Part shown: piece by piece, positions 7,578 through 15,935 of the stretch
Position numbering within the stretch: position 1 is the first letter of the stretch
Layout: each line of letters begins with the position of its first letter
Source: Caulobacter radicis
Lineage (GTDB): Bacteria; Pseudomonadota; Alphaproteobacteria; Caulobacterales; Caulobacteraceae
Direction: 5' to 3'
Length of the DNA: 64,000 nucleotides
NCBI RefSeq assembly: GCF_003094615.1
Contig: NZ_QDKO01000014.1
Location: 47,267 to 111,266 of the forward strand
Position numbers and translations under genes: made by a program
The notes under the pieces: model-generated
Told to the model about the DNA's origin: nothing
Databases searched by the model: none
The model's input: the letters and a program-made list of their open reading frames with translations, nothing else

Positions 7578-8833
7578 ACCGCCATCGCCTTCACCTCGCG
7601 CCGGATCAGCAGCGAGGCGCCGGCCGCGATCAGGGCGGCCACGCCCGCCATGACGAAGGCCTGGACGTACTGGCCCTGGGCGGCGCGGATCATGCCCGCG
7701 CCCACCGCCGCCGTCGCCGCGCCCAGCTGGTGGCCGGCGGCGATCCAGCCGAACACGATCGGCCCGTCCCGGTCGCCGAAGGCCTGGGTGGCCAGGCGCG
7801 CGGTCGGCGGCACGGTGGCGATCCAGTCCAGGCCGTAGAACACCGCGAACACCGACAGGCTGACGATCGAGAAGTCCGAATAGGGCAGGTAGATCAGCGA
7901 TAGGCCACGCAGGGCGTAGTAGACGAAGAGCAGCTTGCGCGGGTCGTAGCGGTCGGTCAGCCAGCCCGACGCCGTCGTGCCGAAGAGGTCGAACAGGCCC
8001 ATCAGCGCCAGCAGGCCGGCGGCGCGGACCTCGGGCATGCCCCGGTCGCCGCAGAAGGCGATCATGTGCACGCCGATCAGGCCGTTGGTGGTCAGGCCGC
8101 AGATGAAGAAGCCCAGGAACAGCAGCCAGAAGGTGCGGGTCCTGCTGGCCCGCGCCAGGGCCCCGAAGGCGCCGGCCAGGGCGTTCGACGCCGAGCCGCG
8201 CGGCGGCTCTTCCCAGTCGTCACCCGCGCCGAACGGCTTGTGGCCGATGTCGGAGGGGCGCTCGGGGATCAGCAGCCAGGCGATCGGGGCCATGACGGCG
8301 GCGACGGCGGCCACGGTCAGCACCACGGGGCGCCAGCCGCCGTGCTCGGCGATGAAGGCCATGGCCGGCAGGAAGATCAGCGAGCCGGTGGCGGTGGCGG
8401 CGGTCAGCAGGCCCAGCATCAGGCCGCGCCGCGCGACGAACCAGCGATTGACGATGGTCGCGCCCAGCACCATGGCCACCGCGCCGCTGCCGAAGCCCGC
8501 CAGCACGCCCCAGGTGGCCACATAGTGCCAGGTCTGGGTCATGAAGGCCGAAAGCCCCGTCGAGACGGCCATCAGCACCAAGGCCAGGCTCACCGTCTTG
8601 CGCACGCCGAACGACTGCATCAGGGCGGCGGCGAAGGGGCCGGTGAGGCCATAGAGGAAGATGCCGATCGCCGCGGCCAGCGAGATCGCGCCCCGGTCCC
8701 AGCCGAAGCTCTTTTCCAGCGGCAGGATCAGCACGCCCGGCGCGGCCCTCAGGCCGGCGGCGGCCAGCAGGGCCAGGAAGGTCACGCCGGCCACCACGAA
8801 GGCGTAGTTGCGGCCGAAGGGGCGGCGGATCAT
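7574..8833 (-). CDS. Major facilitator superfamily transporter
   Basis: The 419-residue protein has about twelve hydrophobic segments in two groups of six. They are separated by a charged cytosolic loop (PERPSDIGHKPFGAGDDWEE). The pattern GVRKTVSLALVLMA and later TDRYDPRKLL are MFS loop 2-3 and 8-9 motifs. It resembles MFS members annotated as oxalate/formate- or monocarboxylate-like transporters, but the substrate is not decidable. It is divergent from the TetR-family gene; two palindromic sites lie between them, so TetR control is likely. Confidence 0.9.
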   Translation of the reverse strand: MIRRPFGRNYAFVVAGVTFLALLAAAGLRAAPGVLILPLEKSFGWDRGAISLAAAIGIFLYGLTGPFAAALMQSFGVRKTVSLALVLMAVSTGLSAFMTQTWHYVATWGVLAGFGSGAVAMVLGATIVNRWFVARRGLMLGLLTAATATGSLIFLPAMAFIAEHGGWRPVVLTVAAVAAVMAPIAWLLIPERPSDIGHKPFGAGDDWEEPPRGSASNALAGAFGALARASRTRTFWLLFLGFFICGLTTNGLIGVHMIAFCGDRGMPEVRAAGLLALMGLFDLFGTTASGWLTDRYDPRKLLFVYYALRGLSLIYLPYSDFSIVSLSVFAVFYGLDWIATVPPTARLATQAFGDRDGPIVFGWIAAGHQLGAATAAVGAGMIRAAQGQYVQAFVMAGVAALIAAGASLLIRREVKAMAV

Positions 8834-8847
8834 GTTCTGACTCCGGA

Positions 8848-8898
8848 TGTAACCGATCGGTACGGGTCTTGCTGGCGTTGTACGTACCGGTTAGTAAC
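8848..8898. promoter_or_regulatory. Candidate TetR operators between MFS and TetR genes
   Basis: Two related, inverted-repeat-like sites occupy the 88-base divergent spacer. Site 1 is GTAACCGATCGGTAC (8849-8863), containing the perfect palindrome ACCGATCGGT. Site 2 is GTACGTACCGGTTAGTAAC (8880-8898), which contains the related core in the opposite direction. Paired palindromes in a TetR/MFS divergent spacer are typical autoregulatory operators. No protein-binding evidence is available here. Confidence 0.6.
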
Positions 8899-8921
8899 AT
8901 CGTCAAGAGGCCTTCTGAGCT

Positions 8922-9536
8922 ATGACGAAAACCGACGCCGACGCCCCCCTGCATCTCCAGCCCTACGGCCCGGGTCCGCGCGCGGCCGAGAAGATTTTCG
9001 AGACGGCCCGCGACCTGTTCTACCGCGAGGGCATCCGCGCCGTCGGCGTCGACGAGATCGTCAGCAAGGCGGGCGTGACCAAGCCCAGCCTCTATCGCAG
9101 CTTCAAGTCCAAGGACGACCTTGTCGCCGCCGTGCTGCGCGAGGTGGAGGAGGGCTTCTGGGACCGCTTCAAGTCGGCCGAGGACGCCTTTCCGGATGAT
9201 CCCAAGGCCCAGATGGTCGCCTATTTCGAAGGCCTGGCGGCGCGTTCGGGCGGGGCCGACTATCGCGGCTGCGCGCTGAGCAACGCCGTCGTCGAGTATC
9301 CCGACCGCAGCCATGCCGGCCGGGCGGTGTCGCAAGCGCACAAGCAGGACCTGCGCGATCGCTTGCGGGCCAAGGCGCAGGCGATGGGGGCGTCGGACCC
9401 CAAGGCGCTGGGTGATGCGATGATGCTGCTGATCGAGGGCGTGTTCACCTCCAGCCAGATGTTCGACGACGACGACAAGCCGGCCCTGGCGGTGGTGGGC
9501 GCGGTCAAGGCCCTGATCGCGGCCTATTGCCCGTGA
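8922..9536 (+). CDS. TetR/AcrR-family transcriptional regulator
   Basis: A 204-residue repressor-type protein. The N-terminal helix-turn-helix is clear (AAEKIFETARDLFYREGIRAVGVDEIV ... KPSLYRSFKSKDDLV, split by VSKAGVT, about residues 22-72). It is followed by a helical ligand-binding domain with the YRGCALSNAVVEYPD segment found in a common proteobacterial subgroup. Its position divergent from the MFS transporter, over two palindromes, argues that it controls that transporter and itself. Its last four bases overlap the GTG start of the acetyltransferase gene. Confidence 0.92.
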   Translation: MTKTDADAPLHLQPYGPGPRAAEKIFETARDLFYREGIRAVGVDEIVSKAGVTKPSLYRSFKSKDDLVAAVLREVEEGFWDRFKSAEDAFPDDPKAQMVAYFEGLAARSGGADYRGCALSNAVVEYPDRSHAGRAVSQAHKQDLRDRLRAKAQAMGASDPKALGDAMMLLIEGVFTSSQMFDDDDKPALAVVGAVKALIAAYCP

Positions 9537-10213
9537 GCCACCCTCTGGATCGTCCCGTCTGGTCCAGCCTGACCGGTCGTCAGTCGCATCTGGCGATCAC
9601 GCGGGGCGGGGCCCTGCGGATGGATCCCGATTTCGGCCTGTTCGCCGCCGTCGCCGACGAGACGCCGGAGAGCCTGACGGCCTTGGGCGAACTGGTGCGC
9701 GAGCACGGAAACAGCGGGCTGGTGGAGCTTTCGCCGCCGCCGCCGGTTCCTGGGACGGCGGTGCTGTCCAGCGCCCTGTGTTGGCAGATGGCGGCGGAGG
9801 CGGTCACGCCGCTGAAGCCGCTGGATTTCGAGATCGTGCCGCTGGGCGACACCGACGCGGCCGAGATGCTGGCCCTGGCGACCCTGACCAAGCCCGGTCC
9901 GTTCTTCACGCGCACCCATGAGTTGGGCGACTTCGTCGGCGTGAAGGTCGGGGGCGAACTGGCGGCCATGGCCGGCGAGCGGATGCGGCCAGACGGCTTC
10001 ACCGAGGTCAGCGGCGTCTGCACCCGGCCCGACTTTCGCGGCAAGGGCTACGCCGCCGGCCTGATGGCGCACGTGGCCGGGGCGATCCTGGCGCGGGGCG
10101 AGGCGCCGTTCCTGCACAGCTATGCCGATAACGCCGGGGCTAACGCGCTCTATCAGGCCCTGGGGTTCGAGCGACGGGCGGACGTCTGGTTCACGGTGCT
10201 GGCGCCGGAGTAG
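9533..10213 (+). CDS. GNAT-family (FR47-like) N-acetyltransferase
   Basis: The 226-residue protein has a GNAT acetyl-CoA-binding region near the C-terminus: VSGVCTRPDFRGKGYAAGL (R/Q-x-x-G-x-G/A type) followed by HSYADNAGANALYQALGF, the Asn and Tyr positions of the fold. It resembles FR47-type GNATs. The GTG start overlaps the TetR stop (GTGA), so it is co-translated with the regulator; an upstream TTG is less likely. The substrate is unknown. Confidence 0.88.
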   Translation: MSHPLDRPVWSSLTGRQSHLAITRGGALRMDPDFGLFAAVADETPESLTALGELVREHGNSGLVELSPPPPVPGTAVLSSALCWQMAAEAVTPLKPLDFEIVPLGDTDAAEMLALATLTKPGPFFTRTHELGDFVGVKVGGELAAMAGERMRPDGFTEVSGVCTRPDFRGKGYAAGLMAHVAGAILARGEAPFLHSYADNAGANALYQALGFERRADVWFTVLAPE

Positions 10214-10237
10214 GCCAGAGCTTCCGTCCCCAAACGA

Positions 10238-10273
10238 AAAGACCCCGGAAGGCGCTGGCCATCCGGGGTCTTT
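10238..10273. terminator. Bidirectional terminator between acetyltransferase and OPT genes
   Basis: AAAGACCCCGGA pairs with TCCGGGGTCTTT around a 12-base loop. A and T runs on the two flanks suit both convergent genes. Confidence 0.85.
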
Positions 10274-10296
10274 GTTACTCAGCGGAGAAAGGCCGA

Positions 10297-12288
10297 TCAG
10301 GCCTCTTCCATCTTCCGCGCCTGGATCCGGCACCAGCCGTAGAGGCCGGCGACCACCACGGCCGCGACGATGATGGCGATGATCATGCCCAGGTGCTCGG
10401 GCGGCGGGTTGGCGATGGCCAGGGGCGCGCCCTTGTTGGTCGAGACGATCAGCAGGGCCAGGGCCACGTTGAACAGGCTCTCGCCGACGATGAAGCCCGA
10501 GGCGATCAGCACGCCCAGGCGCTTGGCGACCTCGGCCTTGCGGTCCTTGGAGACCACGCGCTCGAAGATCCAGCCGGCGACGGCGCCGACCACCACCGGG
10601 GCGGTGACGGCGCTGGGCAGGTAGATGGCCAGGCCCACGCCCAGCGGCGGCAGGCTGAAGCGGTCCTTGCTGGCGCGGCGCAGGACGATGTCGACCAGAA
10701 CGAGGCCAAGGCCGATCAGGGCGCCGACGCCCAGCAGGTCCCATTGCAGGTTATGGCCGATGACGCCCTTGGCCAGGGTCGAGATCAGCGTCGCCTGCGG
10801 TGCGGCCAGCGGTTCGGCGCCGGGCACGACATTGAGGTTCGGCGCGCCGACGAAGCCGTTCGACTTGGCCAGCAGGTCGAGCACGAACGGAATGACGGTC
10901 GCGCCCGACAGCACGCCGATCACCAGGGCCGACTGCTGCTTCCACGGGGTGGCGTCGACCAGCTGGCCGGTCTTCAGGTCCTGCAGGTTGTCGTTGGCCA
11001 CCACGGCCACGGCCAGGACGGTGGCGGTGACGTAGAGGGCGAAGGCGACCAGCGCCTTGGCGGCGTCCGGGCCGATCAGGCCGCGGCCGATGGCCCCGAC
11101 CAGCAGCGAGGCGCCCAGCACTGTCAGGATGGCGATGCCCGAGACCGGGCTGTTGGACGAGCCGATCAGGCCGGCCATGTAGCCGCAGACGGCGGCGGCC
11201 AGCAGGCCGGCGAACACCAGGTAGGCGACGGCGGCGATGGTCAGCGGCAGGGCGAGAGCGCCGGCCGGACCGCCCAGGGCGAAGGCGGCCAGCAGCCAGC
11301 CGGCCGGGGCCAGCAGGGCGACAGACACCAGGCCGACGACGAACAGCGGGATGTCCTGCTCGACGCGCGGCAGGTCGCCGCCGCCCGAACGGCGGGCCTT
11401 GCCGGCCTCGAAGGCCGAAACCAGGCCGCGCCAGATCGGCACGACCAGCTTGCCCAGGGTCCAGATGGCGGCAGCGCCGATGACGCCGGCGCCCAGGAAA
11501 CGCACCTTGGTGGCCCAGACGGTCAGGGCGTGGTCGGCGACGCTGGCGCCGGCCTCGGCGGGGAACACGCCGGTCAGGATCGGCACCAGCACGGCCCAGG
11601 CGATGAACAGGCCGGTGAACATGGCGATGCCGACGGTGATGCCCATCAGGTGGCCCGCGCCCATCAGGGCCAGCGAGCTCGACGCGCCGATGCCGGTCGC
11701 GCCCTTGCCGACCTTGACGAAGGCGGCGACCTCGGCGGCGAAGATCTTGGCCGCGCCAAGCGCGGCGAAGGCGGCCGAGGCCAGGGTGCCGGCGATCACG
11801 GCCCACAGGCCCGCCTTGCCCTCGGCCGCGCCTTCACGCGAACCCGAACCGACCTTCAGCACCTCGGCGGCGGCGACGCCTTCCGGGTAGGGCAGGGGCG
11901 AGTTGGTGACCAGGGCCCGGCGCAGCGGGATCGTGTACATCACGCCCAGGATGCCGCCGACGGCGCAGATGCCGAAGGTGGCCAGGAACGGGATGTCCGA
12001 CCACCAGCCGATCATCAAGAGGCCCGGCAGCACGAAGATCACCGACGACAGCGTGCCCGCGGCCGAGGCGATCGTCTGGACGATGTTGTTTTCCTGGATG
12101 GTCGAGGTGCGGAAGAACCGCAGCAGGGCCATCGAGATCACCGCGGCCGGGATCGAGGTGGCGAAGGTCAGGCCGACCTTCAGTCCCAGATAGACCTGGG
12201 CGGCCGTGAAGACGACGGTGATGAGGATGCCCAGTATCACGCCGCGGAGCGTGAACTCCGAGCGCGGGGCGGCGGTGATATCGGACAT
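10297..12288 (-). CDS. OPT-family oligopeptide transporter
   Basis: This very hydrophobic 663-residue protein has roughly 14-16 membrane segments. Family signatures are GLKVGLTFATSIPAAVISM, the NNIVQTIASAAGTLSS segment and PLPYPEGVAAAEVL in the first quarter. The bacterial OPT branch is proposed to import small peptides or metal chelates. The ATG at 12288 is about 100 bases from the PhoH gene on the same strand, with a hairpin between, so it probably has its own promoter. Confidence 0.93.
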   Translation of the reverse strand: MSDITAAPRSEFTLRGVILGILITVVFTAAQVYLGLKVGLTFATSIPAAVISMALLRFFRTSTIQENNIVQTIASAAGTLSSVIFVLPGLLMIGWWSDIPFLATFGICAVGGILGVMYTIPLRRALVTNSPLPYPEGVAAAEVLKVGSGSREGAAEGKAGLWAVIAGTLASAAFAALGAAKIFAAEVAAFVKVGKGATGIGASSSLALMGAGHLMGITVGIAMFTGLFIAWAVLVPILTGVFPAEAGASVADHALTVWATKVRFLGAGVIGAAAIWTLGKLVVPIWRGLVSAFEAGKARRSGGGDLPRVEQDIPLFVVGLVSVALLAPAGWLLAAFALGGPAGALALPLTIAAVAYLVFAGLLAAAVCGYMAGLIGSSNSPVSGIAILTVLGASLLVGAIGRGLIGPDAAKALVAFALYVTATVLAVAVVANDNLQDLKTGQLVDATPWKQQSALVIGVLSGATVIPFVLDLLAKSNGFVGAPNLNVVPGAEPLAAPQATLISTLAKGVIGHNLQWDLLGVGALIGLGLVLVDIVLRRASKDRFSLPPLGVGLAIYLPSAVTAPVVVGAVAGWIFERVVSKDRKAEVAKRLGVLIASGFIVGESLFNVALALLIVSTNKGAPLAIANPPPEHLGMIIAIIVAAVVVAGLYGWCRIQARKMEEA

Positions 12289-12308
12289 GCGGGTTCCGCA
12301 AACAGTTA

Positions 12309-12338
12309 AGGCGGCCGGACCTTGCCGTCCGACCGCCT
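12309..12338 (-). terminator. Weak terminator-like hairpin after the PhoH-family gene
   Basis: AGGCGGTCGGAC pairs with GTCCGGCCGCCT with a single mismatch and a six-base loop. On the minus strand it is followed by TTAACTGTTT, a poor T tract. It could end the PhoH transcript or be part of the OPT leader. Confidence 0.4.
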
Positions 12339-12389
12339 CATACTCAAGCCCGGAAGGGCATATGCTGTTACAAAATCACAGAATTAGGG

Positions 12390-13157
<768 letters not shown>

Positions 13158-13175
13158 CAAAGCCTCCATTCAGGC

Positions 13176-13210
13176 ATGAAAAAAGGACGAGGCCGTAAGG
13201 CGTCGTCCTT
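13176..13210 (-). terminator. Strong terminator in the PhoH leader
   Basis: On the minus strand AAGGACGA and TCGTCCTT flank an inner GCC-TTAC-GGC hairpin and are followed by six T. It lies upstream of the PhoH start, so it ends a separate short transcript or attenuates the PhoH transcript. Confidence 0.75.
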
Positions 13211-13440
13211 GGATCGATGGGCGGAGCAGAAGACGGAGCCGCAGGCGCGGCCGGGCGGCTCGGTGGAGCCCCAGGAAGGCGGTGCTGTACGCCGGAACGC
13301 CGAACGCAAGACCCTGTTCTCCGTCGTCAGGAGGCCGCGGTCGGTATGGTCCGCGGCGGATACGGAAGGAAAGTCCCCCGATGAAGGGATGTTCCATGCC
13401 GAATCACCGGATTTACAATGGGGTGATTATGGTTTCTGAG
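13211..13440 (-). other. Leader or small-RNA candidate upstream of PhoH-family gene
   Basis: This roughly 230-base stretch lies between the gamma-carbonic anhydrase gene and the terminator ahead of the PhoH gene. It contains the inverted repeat CCGCGG...CCGCGG (about 13338-13361). A minus-strand frame of 75 codons (13170-13397) starting MEHPFIGGLSFRIRRG crosses it but is Arg/Pro-rich and ends inside the terminator stem, so I do not call it a protein. A transcript of some kind entering the terminator from the right is implied by the hairpin alone. Confidence 0.35.
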
Positions 13441-13481
13441 CGATTAAGTTTTTGCGTGGCGAAAGAACACGGGGTGCACGG

Positions 13482-14009
13482 ATGACTGTCTATTCGTTGG
13501 GCGATATCGCGCCGGATCTTCCGCCGCAGGACGAATATTGGATCGCCCCGACCGCCAGCGTGATGGGCAATGTCGTGCTCAAGCAGAACGCCAGCGTCTG
13601 GTGGGGCGCGGTGGTGCGCGGCGACAACGACCCGATCACCATCGGCGAGAACAGCAATATCCAGGACGGTTCGGTGCTGCACACCGACGCCGGAATCCCA
13701 CTGACCATCGGCGCCAACGTCACGGTCGGCCACATGGTCATGCTGCACGGCTGCACGATCGGCGACGGCTCGCTGATCGGCATCGGCTCGATCATCCTCA
13801 ATGGCGCGAAGATCGGGAAGAACTGCCTGATCGGCGCCGGCGCTCTGATCACCGAGGGCAAGGAGATCCCCGACAACTCGATGGTCGTCGGCGCTCCGGG
13901 CAAGATCATCCGCGAGGTCAGCGAGCACCAGGCGATGATCCTGCAGGCCTCGGCCCTGCACTATGTGCAGAACTGGAAGCGCTATCGCGCCGGCCTGAAG
14001 GCCATTTGA
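13482..14009 (+). CDS. Gamma-class carbonic anhydrase-like hexapeptide protein
   Basis: The 175-residue left-handed beta-helix protein (hexapeptide repeats across about residues 20-140) belongs to the gamma-carbonic anhydrase/YrdA family. The metal-binding histidine segments HTDAG and GHMVMLHGC are present, as is the early VVRGDND motif (Arg/Asp of the active site). It probably forms a trimer binding Zn or Fe and may hydrate CO2, though many YrdA relatives have no shown activity. The ATG at 13482 is preferred to in-frame starts further upstream because family members begin this way. It is monocistronic, with a 13-bp hairpin after it. Confidence 0.9.
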   Translation: MTVYSLGDIAPDLPPQDEYWIAPTASVMGNVVLKQNASVWWGAVVRGDNDPITIGENSNIQDGSVLHTDAGIPLTIGANVTVGHMVMLHGCTIGDGSLIGIGSIILNGAKIGKNCLIGAGALITEGKEIPDNSMVVGAPGKIIREVSEHQAMILQASALHYVQNWKRYRAGLKAI

Positions 14010-14538
14010 CAGAGGAAAAGCGCAGGAGCGCCGCCCGGAGGGGGGGATGGGCGGCGCTCCTGTCAGACCCGCGCAAGGGGCTTGAGCGCGGGGCCTTCTC
14101 ACGGCGGCGGCGGGACTGTCGCCGGCGTGGAAGTCGGACGGACCGGGAAGGCGCTCTCCACGAAGCCGCCGGTCGATCTGATGACCGGCATGATGGCGGC
14201 CCGCCCTTCCGATCGGATTAAGGTTGAGTTCGCGCAAAATCAGTAACGGTGTTCCGTGATTTTCCGGGGGGAAGCGCGGGCGAAAACCTCGTCATCCAGG
14301 CCTGGGTCCATGGAGCTCGCCTTAGGGGCGAGTCGTCTTCGTAATTTCCGGATAGAACGAGGCCGGTTGGGGTCGTTTCATCCATTCCGCGGGCCGTTCG
14401 GGTCTCCTGAAGGCTCGGCCTGCGGCAATATGACCAGAAGGCCGCCGTGGGCTTTCGCGGTTCGCGAGCGCCTGGGCATTTGTTGAGGGATCGGGCCGCG
14501 CCCGGCGTATTGTCCTGTCGAGAGCCAGGGAAACCGAC
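14010..14538. other. 529-bp intergenic region with a long perfect hairpin
   Basis: There is no convincing gene. At 14024-14061 a 13-bp perfect stem (AGGAGCGCCGCCC with GGGCGGCGCTCCT) follows the carbonic anhydrase stop by 15 bases but lacks a T tract. The remainder should contain the promoter of the CnrY/CnrX/ECF operon that starts at 14539; I could not assign an ECF-type -35/-10 with confidence. Confidence 0.6.
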
Positions 14539-14820
14539 ATGAGCGAACAGCTCGACCACTTGATCGAAGCGATGCGGCGCCAGCCGCAGGCCCGGCTGGA
14601 CGGCCTGGAGGGGCGGGTCTGGGCGCGGATCGACGCCTTGCGCCAGCCGTCCAGGATGCTGCTGACGCCGCTGCGGGCCGCGGCGGTGGTGGCCGCCCTG
14701 GGGATCGGCATGATCGGCGGCAACCTCGCCACCACCTCGACGACGAGCAGGCCGGTCGAGATCGCGGCCTTTTCGGTCGACGCCCACCTGGCGCCGTCGA
14801 CCCTGCTGGATGGTCGGTGA
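14539..14820 (+). CDS. Small membrane protein, candidate CnrY-like anti-sigma factor
   Basis: The 93-residue protein has a charged cytosolic N-terminus (MSEQLDHLIEAMRRQ ... RVWARIDALRQP), one membrane helix (LLTPLRAAAVVAALGIGMIGG) and a short periplasmic tail. This is the architecture of CnrY-type anti-sigma factors, which hold an ECF sigma factor at the membrane. Sequence alone would not prove this. The case rests on gene order, since it overlaps a CnrX-like periplasmic sensor, which in turn overlaps an ECF sigma factor. Its TGA overlaps the next ATG by one base. Confidence 0.65.
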   Translation: MSEQLDHLIEAMRRQPQARLDGLEGRVWARIDALRQPSRMLLTPLRAAAVVAALGIGMIGGNLATTSTTSRPVEIAAFSVDAHLAPSTLLDGR

Positions 14821-15257
14821 TGGCGGTCTCGCGTGGCGCGGTATTGACCGTGGTGCTGGCCCTGGCGGCCGGGATCGGCGGCGGCTGGCTCGGCTCTGGC
14901 CACCTGTTTCCCAAGCGCGAGGCGCCGTCGCTGCACGACGTCGTCCACAACGAACTGAAGCTGACCGCCGAGCAGGACCGCCGCATCGAGGCGCTGGAGC
15001 AGGACTTCGCCGTGCGCCGGCGCGCGCGGGAGGCCGAGCTGCGGGCCGCCAACGCCCAGCTGGCCGCCGCCATCCAGGCCCGCCACGAATACACGCCCGA
15101 GGTCGCCGCGGCGGTCGAGCGCTTCCACGTGGCGATGGGGACCCTGCAGAAGGAGACCGTCGAGCACGTTCTGGCCATGCGCAAGGAACTGACCCCGGCG
15201 CAGGCGGCCAAGTTCGATCGCCGCGTCAGCGAAGCGCTCACGCCCGAGACCCCGTGA
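14820..15257 (+). CDS. Periplasmic heavy-metal sensor, CnrX/ZraP-like
   Basis: The 145-residue protein has an N-terminal membrane anchor/signal (VLTVVLALAAGIGGGWLGSG). A long alpha-helical domain follows with the LHDVVHNELKLTAEQDRRI segment typical of CnrX/Spy/ZraP four-helix-hairpin proteins. CnrX binds Ni/Co through His, Glu and a Met; the histidines in LHDVVH are suitable ligands, but metal choice is not readable. It overlaps both neighbours (TGATG and GTGA), so the three proteins are made in a coupled ratio. Its likely role is to release the anti-sigma factor when metal binds. Confidence 0.75.
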   Translation: MAVSRGAVLTVVLALAAGIGGGWLGSGHLFPKREAPSLHDVVHNELKLTAEQDRRIEALEQDFAVRRRAREAELRAANAQLAAAIQARHEYTPEVAAAVERFHVAMGTLQKETVEHVLAMRKELTPAQAAKFDRRVSEALTPETP

Positions 15258-15823
15258 CCCCGACATCGGGCGACGACGACGGCGCGCTGGCCCGCAGGGC
15301 GGCGCGGGGCGACGACCTCGCCTTCAGCCTGCTCATGCGCCGTCACAAGGGCAGGCTGCACGCCTTCGCCCGCCGCCATCTGGGCGACGCCGACGCGGCC
15401 CTCGACGTGGTGCAGGAAAGCTTCGTCGCCGCCTGGAAGGCGCTGGACCGCTATGATCCCGCGCGCCCGTTCTCGACGTGGCTGGCCGCCATCGCCCTGA
15501 ACAAGTGCCGCGATCGCGGCCGACGCCTGAAGGTGCGGCGGCTGATCCTGGGCGAGCGCTCGATCGACGCCCCGGGAACCCCGGACTACGCCGACCCGGC
15601 GGCGGGGCCGGAGACACAGGCCCTGCGCTCGGAACAGATGGCGCGGCTGGAGCGGGCGATCGCGCGGCTGCCCGACCAACTGAAGGAGCCGCTGATCCTG
15701 ACCAGCCTGGAGGGGCTGTCGCAGCAGGAGGCGGCCGACCTGCTGAAGGTCAGCGCCAAGGCGGTGGAGACGCGCGTCTACCGGGCCCGCCGGCGACTGG
15801 CCGAATGGCTGGCCGAGGCCTGA
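15254..15823 (+). CDS. ECF RNA polymerase sigma factor, CnrH-like
   Basis: Region 2 (FSLLMRRHKGRLHAFARR ... DVVQESFVAAWKAL ... FSTWLAAIALNKCRDRGR) and region 4 (LPDQLKEPLILTSLEGLSQQEAADLL ... RVYRARRRLAEWL) are complete in 189 residues. The GTG start overlaps the CnrX-like stop. With the anti-sigma and sensor genes it forms a metal-responsive cell-surface signalling unit. The copA-copB-cusF genes that follow within 115 bases are the obvious regulon. The putative order Y-X-H matches the cnr locus of Cupriavidus, but here the output is copper-type genes rather than an RND efflux pump. Confidence 0.88.
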   Translation: MTPTSGDDDGALARRAARGDDLAFSLLMRRHKGRLHAFARRHLGDADAALDVVQESFVAAWKALDRYDPARPFSTWLAAIALNKCRDRGRRLKVRRLILGERSIDAPGTPDYADPAAGPETQALRSEQMARLERAIARLPDQLKEPLILTSLEGLSQQEAADLLKVSAKAVETRVYRARRRLAEWLAEA

Positions 15824-15935
15824 AACATTTTTCCGGGACGTTGAGGGAAGGGCGCGCGGGGCGCGTAGCATGGGACAAGACCGCGTCGTGTCCGCAAAGG
15901 GCGCTCCCCCCCGACGCGCCGTACGAAGGACTGAC

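Noticed and set aside
13170..13397. A 75-codon protein upstream of the PhoH-family gene
   Set aside because: It is Arg/Pro/Leu-rich, lacks an SD, and its end overlaps the terminator stem. A leader or small RNA is a better explanation.
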